A stretch of DNA of 64,000 bases from Cladorhizidae sp. MBARI D1340-BT2 (Eukaryota; Porifera; Demospongiae; Poecilosclerida; Cladorhizidae). Every line of letters begins with the position of its first letter. Position 1 is the stretch's first letter. The DNA lies in assembly GCA_028752905.1 (NCBI GenBank), contig JAQNBH010000003.1:3776204-3840203 (forward strand), written 5' to 3'. This document shows positions 57,601 to 64,000 of this stretch, in pieces. The translations under genes were made by a program, and so were the position numbers. The notes beneath the pieces were generated by a model. The model was given only the letters and a program-made list of their open reading frames with translations. It made no database searches and was not told where the DNA came from.

Positions 57601-60600
57601 CTCTTCATGAAGTTCTTGGTCCAGTCATATCCAGGCTTATTATCCTGAAAGCGGCCATTCATGTGATTGGCTACTAAATAATCATGCACAATAATCATGC
57701 ACAATTTAACCCTCTCACCGCTGTAAGCGCCATATGGCGTAATGGACTTTAAAAACCGCTAATAAATCGATCGCTTGGCCTAGAGTCATAATTTGCATAC
57801 CACCGGAAAGAGCAACTATTACTCTATATGACGTCCAAAAATTACATCCGGAAACGCCCGATTAGTTAGCGAAAATTATGTGCAACTACCGACGGTTCGC
57901 GGTTTTGACGACCTAAAAATGGGATGTTTAACGCTTAAGGGGGGACATCTGCACTTTTTTTTTTTTTTTTTTAAACCTGTGGTTACAACTTTAGAGCTCA
58001 GTAGATTCTGCAAACTTCATGGTATGGACTTGATATATAGCTCAAAAGATAGGTCTCTCTGTGTGCTCTCTTTTGATACTAAAATATGTTTCATAGGTAT
58101 AACTATAGGCAAGTTACTAGACCCTAAAGCGGAGGGACCACAAAAACCTGAATCGCTCCAACCTCCATAGAAACCACTCTGAGTTGCGAAGTGCAAAAAA
58201 ATTAAAAATGGTACAAGTGGCTAGAGGAAGCTCTAGAGTACGCAAGGAGTATATTGAGTAGGCGTGAAAAATTTATTACCTGGTCAAGCGCGCGGTTGGA
58301 AAATTGAAGGCGTTGACAAAGCGTCGCCTTGTCAACGCCTTCAATTTTCCAACCGCGTGCTTGACCAGGTAATAAATTTTTCACGCCTACTCAATATACT
58401 CCTTGTGTACTCTAGAGCTTCCTCTAGCCACTTGTACCATTTTTAATTTTTTTGCACTTCGCAACTCAGAGTGGTTTCTATGGAGGTTGGAGCGATTCAG
58501 GTTTTTGTGGTCCCTCCGCTTTAGGGTCTAGTAACTTGCCTATAGTTATACCTATGAAACATATTTTAGTATCAAAAGAGAGCACACAGAGAGACCTATC
58601 TTTTGAGCTATATATCAAGTCCATACCATGAAGTTTGCAGAATCTACTGAGCTCTAAAGTTGTAACCACAGGTTTAAAAAAAAAAAAAAAAAAGTGCAGA
58701 TGTCCCCCCTTAAAGAAGTACTTTCCCTGTTTTCTAGCGAGAATTTTGCTCTCACTGAGGATGAGTCAGAGGAAGACGAAGGTGAAGAAATATGTGGCTA
58801 CCTTGGAAATGCAAGTTCTGATCGTGCAGCAGTGCATTCTTTAGCGCTGTAGTTGACCCTACTTTAGACCCTCAGGATTCTTCCTTTTGCTATAACCAGC
58901 TCTCTAGTTATAATGAAATTGATCAGGAAGCCTTCTCAGGTTAGCTAAAGTATCTACATATTTGTATTTGCATGTTCTTTCTCAAATAGCTGAATTTCAA
59001 TAACATAATAAACCATTGTATTGCTGGGCTATAGAATCATATGATCAAATTTTGTCAAAAACCCTCCGCTATATATTGCTATATGCCTAAATTATTATGA
59101 CTAATGTTTACTAAATGCTAACTAAATGAGTAAATATATTATAAACATTTTTGGTTGATTAAATGTTAGATATTGATAGAGAAATTTAGCATAATGATAT
59201 TCATATTTTGTGGTTGATAATGTGTTTAACTAATGAGATCACATTGTTTATAAACAATGGTGCTATCACATGACAAAATTATAACTGATATGAATGGATT
59301 GCTGATTTTATATGATTTTTTGGGGTATCTGGTATACTTTAGGAAAAATGTCCAGGAAAGTCAGCGGTGAAAGGGTTAACGGAGTTCTTCCAGCATTGGG
59401 CCAAAGCCACACTCAGCCATGCGACGAATGTAACTTACCAGCTTCTCTTCTGTTTGCAGTGGTATCCTGGTAACACCGCCTCTTTTGCCCAAAACCACTC
59501 CACCCTTTTCAACTAGACATTGTTTGCAGAGCATGGAGACTGATAGATGGTACTTCTTAGCTGTAGCCTTGACAGGTGCTCCTGCTTCCACTTCTCCAAT
59601 AGCCTTACTAACAGAAGCCTCTGTCCACAGCTTAGGCCTTGCAACGTAGGTATGAGGCATACTTCTAAAGAAGCTAGGCTGTCTCAAATGATGATCTTAA
59701 TCTGTAGCGCAGTTAGTTAGACGTGCAAGAAAAGAAAAAAGGCATTTATTACAAGGCAAATATATATTGTTATACTCTTCTAGTACCACACACTATCTTA
59801 GACCTAACTCAACCTCACAATCCTCACCCAGCTACATGTATCTTGCCTGAGAATCCCAGAGATATATTTAGTGAAGTCTTATTATTTCCTAACACCAGCA
59901 ACACAAACATCAGAAGTGAACAATCAGGACTAACTAATTTTTATGTGCCCAGCTCTGTCCATTCATTCTGACCAATCAAATGCATACAGCTAGGCATAAA
60001 GCAAGTGACTTCACATAATAGTCATAAACGTAGTGAATGGGGTGGGAAAAACCACACACATGGGGTCAATAAAAACTGTTTTTTATTGCCCCCCCCCAGT
60101 AGCTAAAATGAGTGGGGTGATAAATAACATGCTTGGCTCTAGAATATTAATGGTCTGATTTAACTTTCCCTTAGATGGCAGAGACACTACTTCCTTGGGA
60201 GTATTTAAACAAAAAAAGCAAGGTGGTGCAGCGAAAACTTAGTGCGAGAGAACAAAATTACTAACAATTGAAAAAAACTAGAAAGTTACTTTTCATGTAG
60301 TTGTTTCAGCTTTTTCTTTGGTGTATAAATAATATAAGTGTAAATTTAACTCCACTGGGTATAGATATTCTACAAAACCAAGCGAACGTATGGAAGATCA
60401 AATATGTTTAAAAAAATGTGACTGGCGGGGGGAGGGAGGGGCTGTTTTTTTTCACCCCACATATCCCCCTGTTTTTTTTCACCCCAATTGACTATATACA
60501 CATTGTATGTATATGTACATGTATAACATGGTTGTATATACACATTGTATGTATATGTATATATACATTCATGTACATGTATAACATGTATATACATATA

Positions 60601-63600
60601 CATGCATAACATGTATTACATGTACATATATATTCATATATGTATAATGTGTATGTACATGTACATATGCCTATATGTGATATCATGTATGTACATGAAT
60701 ATATATGTATGTACATGTACATGAATATATATGTATGTACATGTACATGAATATATATGTATGTACATGTACATGAATATATATGTATGTACATGTACAT
60801 GAATATATATGTATGTACATACATATATTCATATATGTGTATAACATGTGTGATATAATTATGTATAGAAGACAAATTAAATATATATATAAATAAATAT
60901 ATTTATATTGGATGGCTAGTAAAGAACTGACAAGAATTACCTACATAGTCAACACACATACAGAAGGGGAGACAGTTGAATTTTTTCCTTTAAAATTTTT
61001 TTTTTTTAACTTATGGTTACAACTTTAGAGCTCCGTAGATTCTACAAACTTCATGGTATGGACTTGATATATAGCTCAAAAGATAGGTCTCTCTGTGTGT
61101 TCTCTTATGATACTAAAATATGTTTCATAGGTATTAAGGCAAGTTACTAGACCTAAAGTGGAGGGACCTGAATGCCTGAAACCTCCACGTAAATAACTCC
61201 AGATTGCTAAGTGCTAAAGATTTGAAATTAGCACCCATGGCTAGAGGAAGCCCTCCTCTATTCAATACTGTTTTCATTAGGCGTTAAAATGTAAATACAT
61301 GGTCAAGCGCACGCGGGGGAATGAATTTTGTTAAAAATCATTTTGCACCCACGCGCTTGACTGTGTACTTACTGTAGATATAAATAGTTTCCTGAGATGC
61401 TAATTATTGTCACAGGAGTAAACTTCTGAGGAAACCAAATGATCACTTCCAGCTGCTGGTGACTCAGCTCAGTTCTGTGCTGTTAGCTATTACCATAAGG
61501 ATAAGCTCCCGAGGAAACCACCTGATACACCTGCATTTGTACAGTGGCCTGGGTTTGTTGTAGCTTTCTCTGCTAAGTATTGTCACAAGAGTAAAGTTCC
61601 GAGGAAACCACTGATCATTTCATGGCAGGAGAATGTGCAGCTGCTTGCTGACTCAGCTCAGCTAGACTGGATACAGCACACACAACAAGTCTGCATGTGG
61701 TAGGTGATGATCCTTTACCGATTTCTGGGTGTTTGCCTCAGATGCTGAATCAAGAACTGGGTCAGTTTTTGCAATTTATTGGACAGTTTGTGGTCTTGGT
61801 CTTGTGATAGTAAAGTTATGCTCAGCAGACATACCATACGCTACTTATGTGTGGGGAGAAAAGAAGATGATGCCAGGTCTTGAAGATGAACATTTATGGT
61901 TTTTATGGCTCCACGCTTACTATGCCATGCAAAGCTAATATGAAACTGAATGTGTCCTGATCTCCTCGAAGGGACAACCTGCAGCCGTCGCGAAGACGCG
62001 AGTGAATGTAATTTGTTTTAAAGCCACACTTGCATAGTTGTTTGAATGCTTCAACTTATTGCTCCGATTCAACTCAAACCACACCCATTGGAGTGGACTC
62101 AAGTGGATGCATGTTAATCTAGTTCTAATTCAGTGTGGACGCAATGGATGTGCATCACTAAGAACTAACGTGCATTGTGCCGGGTGGACAGGCATTTTGA
62201 TGACCCTTTACCATTTAATTCATATCACCACATTTTGGTGTACATGTAGATGAGAGTTTAAGTGGTAAAGGGTCATCTCTTGTGGTATAGACAAGTACAG
62301 TCTTGTTGGGTTCTTTTTAAGTATTATTTCAGTGCCATGCTTCTAGTCCCAACTGGCAAGAAAACGCACTTATCTGTGAATATGTGCTCACTAAATAATA
62401 TTTCTAAATAATGCACACTCACTGAAAAATTAGGTGAGTGCTTGGCATACCTTTCAACTGGACCGACTTAGAACAGATGAGTTGGTCTCGTGATCCAGTC
62501 GTAGAAGGAACAATTTTCTCGAGCCCGTCTAAGAAAGACCTCTCTAGCTGTATAAGGATTAAGGAGAAAGTCTCTCGGGGTGAAGGAGAAATAATGAGCC
62601 AGCGATCGAGAAGACGAAAAATAAAGAGCTATTTCTAAAATGGGGGTCAAACCAATGGTGGAATAGGGGTCAAACAGGTGTGGAGTAGGGGTCAAATAGG
62701 TGTGAAGTATGGGTCAAACTGGTGTAGCATGCTACTGCACTATCCAATACAATTGTGAGGTTTCCTGTTGCTGTGCCTCTATTTATTGCCTCATGTCATT
62801 GTGATAAACACTGCGACATCTTGACGACGTTTAACAGCCACCACAAGACATAGTCGGGAAGTCATTTAGTTCCCCTAACCCAGCAAGCTAGTGGTATAGC
62901 AAGTCATTGGTAAAGGGTCGCAGAGAGATAGCGCGCACAGGGAAGGGGACCTCTTTTTCCAAGATTGGCAGCCAGCATCTTTTGTTTTCTCAAGGATCAA
63001 CTTAAATTTGTTGAAACATTTAACAGAAATGTTGAGAAAACAGATTTAAGTTGATTGTGGTGGAAGTCATTGCATTCTACCATGTTGGCTGAGAGTTTGC
63101 TTTCATTTGAGACCGTAAGGCACTTATAGGCATCAGTCAGAATGAGGCATCACAGAATGAAAATGGCCGCTTAATAATGAGAAGCTTAGCAACCATGACC
63201 TACCAACTGCGGGATCACCATGGGGGGGTGTACTGGACCATTCACGGTGTATTCGGTGTTCCCCATTTTTTTCTTGGCTAGCCCACTTTTGCAGAGGCCT
63301 CCCATTTCATAGACTATGTGTGTGTGCATGTATCTACATGCATGTACATGTTTATATGTATGGGTATGTATGTATGTGTATATATGTATGTATATGTGTG
63401 TAGGTATGTATATATGTGTTAGGTATGTATGTGTATATATGTGAGGTATGTATGTATGTGTATATATTATTGTAGGTATGTGTGTAGGTATGTATATATG
63501 TGTTAGGTATGTATGTGTATATATGTGAGGTATGTATGTATGTGTATATATTATTGTAGGTATGTGTGTAGGTATGTATATATGTGTTAGGTATGTATGT

Positions 63601-63821
63601 ATGTGTATATATGTGTGTAGGTACATGTATGTATGTGTATATATGTGTGTAGGTATGTATGTGTATATACGTGTGTATGTATGTATATACTTGCTTTGTG
63701 TTCCCCCAGAGGGCATTGGCTAGTCGTCTGCGTGATGTGGAGATGTTCTCTGCCGGAGTGACTCAGCAGATACTGCGGAGGAATGAGAGAATGGACATGG
63801 TTAGCCTACACCTAAAGAGAG
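48533..63821 (+). CDS. BORCS5: BORCS5 (myrlysin)-like subunit of the BORC complex, four exons, 5' and 3' partial
   Basis: Four exons (48533-48622, 48784-48841, 51541-51629, 63710-63821) join with consistent phases 0, 1 and 0 and GT-AG borders. The joined product of about 116 residues follows the known BORCS5 order. It has a VVV-type segment and LQKLDEIHRFWPILKSSLD, like the LQEIPTFQPLLKGLL block. Next is LLHMCQRFQEHL, like LQLCLRYQDHL, and then EQRALASRLRDVE leading into a coiled coil. In animals BORC sits on lysosomes and recruits Arl8 and kinesin for outward movement; BORCS5 anchors it by myristoylation. The N-terminal Met-Gly exon and the C-terminal coiled-coil exons lie outside the window or were not recognised. 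No disruptions are seen. Confidence 0.78.
48784..48841 (+). CDS. BORCS5: BORCS5-like gene, exon b
   Basis: A 58-base exon begins in phase 0 right after a very long pyrimidine tract ending AACAG and reads FWPILKSSLDSIPPQEKID. The donor is GTGTGT, ending in phase 1. The upstream intron is only 161 bp. Confidence 0.72.
48950..51260. repeat. Intronic minisatellite of about 41 bp, about 56 copies
   Basis: Units of CACTTGACCTTTTAGAATAA plus TGGTRGACCACATT(GATGG) occur in 41-bp and shorter (about 37-39 bp) variants. They fill most of the 2.7-kb intron between exons b and c. Repetitive His/Tyr/Ser frames on the minus strand (HYSKR motif) are artefacts. Confidence 0.95.
51541..51629 (+). CDS. BORCS5: BORCS5-like gene, exon c
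   Basis: An 89-base exon completes the split codon (G plus AT) and reads GIEYQPLLHMCQRFQEHLGE, then TAKVVSNEQ. The acceptor is CTTTGTTTCCAG, the donor is CAG followed by GTTAAG, phase 0. Confidence 0.78.
51630..52153. other. Intronic sequence, nothing recognised
   Basis: Start of the 12.1-kb intron of the BORCS5-like gene. No element is identified. Confidence 0.5.
52154..52415. repeat. 56-bp minisatellite (about 3.7 copies) and (TG)n
   Basis: Units begin GTGACCTGACATGTTGCTTG. One copy lacks an internal segment. A TG microsatellite with CGTG interruptions follows at about 52378-52412. Confidence 0.9.
52520..52985. repeat. TACATATATACAATACATGTATAAC repeat
   Basis: Irregular units of about 33-35 bp built from ATACATGTATAACAT and GTACATATATACAA. 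They are partly palindromic, so both strands show long low-complexity frames. Confidence 0.92.
52986..53334. other. Nothing recognised
   Basis: Intronic spacer with a G tract at about 53019-53029. Confidence 0.4.
53335..53422. repeat. (TG)n microsatellite
   Basis: Interrupted TG repeat. Confidence 0.9.
53530..55425 (-). pseudogene. hAT transposase pseudogene, third family (ZNF862/DUF4371-like)
   Basis: Minus-strand pieces in order begin with a degenerate zinc-finger-like MMCALCHKLSQ near 55320. Then comes KREIAHTTNFALLLELG and FLALRIDEITDVSV, an RNase H-like Asp block, and HHFCGLGSDGAS. After a frameshift near 54690 come HCIAHQLVAEQQ, KDVRWLSHDRAVAHL and, after two more frame changes, a C-terminal dimerisation segment with VDCERGCVTLSRVKNDLRNW. 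The overlapping frames show at least three frameshifts. It lies antisense in the large BORCS5 intron. No terminal repeats were located. Confidence 0.82.
55426..55671. other. Nothing recognised
   Basis: Spacer between the hAT pseudogene and the pogo-like element. Confidence 0.4.
57706..59379. mobile_element. piggyBac-like element inserted in the pogo-like transposase
   Basis: The element (57710-59375, 1666 bp) begins CCCTCTCACCGCTG and ends CAGCGGTGAAAGGG, inverted ends with one mismatch. TTAA flanks both sides (57706-57709 and 59376-59379). The plus strand at about 58725-58850 reads an acidic stretch (ENFALTEDESEEDEGEEICG) that then stops, like a truncated piggyBac N-terminus. It holds the hairpin element at 57939-58709. 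It resembles the element at 37728-39376 in size, ends and acidic remnant. Confidence 0.85.
57935..58713. mobile_element. Near-perfect hairpin foldback element (family A), 771 bp
   Basis: Two 381-base arms (57939-58319 and 58329-58709) are almost exact reverse complements, with only a few mismatches noticed. They are separated by a 9-base loop (58320-58328). It begins GGGGGGACATCTGCAC, ends with its complement, and is flanked by TTAA on both sides. It has no coding capacity; mirrored short frames are artefacts of the palindrome. It is the best-preserved member of family A, consistent with being the innermost of three nested insertions. Confidence 0.95.
59700..60420. other. 5' non-coding part of the pogo-like element
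   Basis: No gene is seen. It includes a C tract near 60090 and A/T-rich sequence upstream of the transposase start. Confidence 0.5.
60495..60895. repeat. TGTACATGAATATATATGTATG repeat
   Basis: Partly palindromic TATG/CATA-rich microsatellite, with about six near-identical 24-bp units between 60690 and 60830. Confidence 0.92.
60965..61375. mobile_element. Foldback element (family A), left arm and centre only
   Basis: It carries the family modules TTACAACTTTAGAGCTCCG, GATTCTACAAACTTCATGG, GCTCAAAAGATAGGTCTCTC and CATGGTCAAGCGCACGCG. It ends just past the centre with the complementary ACGCGCTTGAC. The right arm is lost. Confidence 0.8.
61400..61703. repeat. Diverged repeat of about 80-90 bp with two TGACTCAGC sites
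   Basis: Three diverged units carry AGTAAASTTCYGAGGAAACCA-like cores. TGACTCAGC, the AP-1/MARE-like sequence, occurs at 61460-61468 and 61649-61657, each in the context TGACTCAGCTCAG. Function is unknown. Confidence 0.55.
61704..62280. repeat. Inverted GATGAYCCTTTACC motifs, possible MITE
   Basis: GATGATCCTTTACCGATTTC at 61706 and AAGTGGTAAAGGGTCATC ending at 62278 are inverted. A further GATGACCCTTTACCATTTAA at about 62199 forms a hairpin with the right-hand motif. A 69-codon frame inside (61729-61938) has no recognisable domain. Confidence 0.5.
62281..62640. other. Nothing recognised
   Basis: Intronic sequence. A 66-codon frame at 62438-62638 has no domain signature. Confidence 0.4.
62641..62725. 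repeat. 22-bp GGGGTCAAACAGGTGTGGAG repeat, about 4 copies
   Basis: Four degenerate units in direct orientation. Confidence 0.85.
62726..63319. other. Nothing recognised
   Basis: Intronic sequence. AAACATTTAACAGAAATGTT near 63013 is a short hairpin, and CAACTTAAATTTGTTG occurs just upstream. Confidence 0.4.
63320..63695. repeat. GTATGTATATATGTG microsatellite with higher-order units
   Basis: GTAGGTATGTATATATGTGT and GTGAGGTATGTATGTATG alternate, and one block of about 100 bp is repeated (about 63405-63500 and 63485-63585). It ends 15 bases before exon d of the BORCS5-like gene. Confidence 0.92.
63710..63821 (+). CDS. BORCS5: BORCS5-like gene, exon d
   Basis: A 112-base exon reads RALASRLRDVEMFSAGVTQQ, then ILRRNERMDMVSLHLKR, an amphipathic helix matching the family coiled-coil region. 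The acceptor is TTCCCCCAG, the donor is GTGGGC, phase 1. The gene continues past the window. Confidence 0.75.
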
Positions 63822-64000
63822 GTGGGCGTGGGGATGGGTGTGGATTTGTGGTTTATAGAGTGATGGGTGTGGTTTATTGTATTCATGATACCTGACCGAC
63901 AGGCCCCACCTATATTCACAACCTGTTGGAAATATATTTCTATTTTCAGATACTGTATGTTCTCTATTAGGAGCCACCCCTCCAATTGCTCTCTAATAGG
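63822..64000 (+). other. Intron of the BORCS5-like gene to the window end
   Basis: No further exon is recognised after the donor at 63822. Confidence 0.5.

Larger units (their letters stand above)
55930..59687 (-). pseudogene. pogo/Tigger-like transposase, split by a piggyBac-like insertion
   Basis: The minus-strand N-terminus (59687-59376) has a psq-type helix-turn-helix (TEASVSKAIGEVEAGAPVKA, then TAKKYHLSVSMLCK). It stops where the inserted TTAA supplies a stop codon. The frame resumes beyond the insertion (57704-57258) with the CENP-B-like end GYDWTKNFMKSHNLSL, then IWNLDESRFPTDP, the first DDE aspartate block. An in-frame TAG near 57258 follows, then LLLIFDGHLTHTSAAIVELA with LKLSAYCTDTLQPLD (57203-56925), the second DDE block. 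Distal C-terminal parts at 56835-55918 are frameshifted. Joining the two sides of the insertion is also off by one base, so other lesions exist. The protein is dead. Confidence 0.87.
55672..60494 (-). mobile_element. pogo/Tigger-like transposon with nested insertions
   Basis: The left border TAGTCACTTGGGGTGAAAA has its near-exact complement TTTTCACCCCAATTGACTA at the right, both next to TA, the usual pogo/mariner target. Extra GGGGTGAAAAAA motifs lie inside both ends (about 55868, 55890 and 60450). Without the nested piggyBac-like insertion it would be about 3.15 kb. It sits in the 12.1-kb intron of the BORCS5-like gene, with its transposase antisense to that gene. Confidence 0.75.

Noticed and set aside
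57880..58669. Paired open frames on both strands in the hairpin element as genes
   Set aside because: They are mirror images created by the palindrome and have no domain. The interior of the element is non-coding.
1..64000. tRNA or rRNA genes
   Set aside because: No cloverleaf with A and B boxes and no rRNA core sequence was seen. A covariance-model scan was not possible here, so small RNA genes cannot be excluded.

Overview
This is animal nuclear DNA, not prokaryotic: coding is sparse, one gene is split by GT-AG introns up to 12 kb long, and most of the window is transposon wreckage and tandem repeats. Several DNA-transposon classes (hAT, pogo/Tigger-like, piggyBac-like, foldback elements), two non-LTR retrotransposon fragments and divergent one-exon genes suggest an invertebrate, most likely a non-bilaterian such as a sponge. 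The taxon is an inference and no single feature fixes it.

Layout. 1-4.1 kb: two minisatellites and a deleted hAT copy. 5.6-7.3 kb: an intact one-exon glycosyltransferase of the core-2/I-branching GlcNAc-transferase type (GT14). 9-12 kb: a small inverted-repeat element and a second, unrelated hAT pseudogene on the plus strand. 13-18 kb: three weak candidate exons among CTAG-rich and other minisatellites. 19.4-20.3 kb: a TATA-box, one-exon gene for a secreted protein whose C-terminal half resembles a divergent IL-17-type cytokine. 21-31 kb: almost gene-free, with foldback elements and a duplicated non-coding segment. 31.7-34.2 kb: remnants of two different LINEs. 35.2-40.6 kb: a second copy of the first hAT, inserted in a 44-bp minisatellite and itself carrying a piggyBac-like element. 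40.8-47.7 kb: AT-rich repeats, three long minisatellites and another foldback element. 48.5 kb to the end: exons of a BORCS5 (myrlysin)-like gene whose last visible intron (12.1 kb) holds a hAT pseudogene and a pogo-like element containing a piggyBac-like element that contains a 771-bp hairpin.

The three host genes belong to unrelated processes (Golgi glycosylation, secreted signalling, lysosome positioning) and show no operon-like link. The most notable material is mobile: a family of TTAA-flanked, coding-free foldback elements with six-G termini, one an almost perfect 381 + 9 + 381 hairpin, and two nested series whose junctions can be read to the base.
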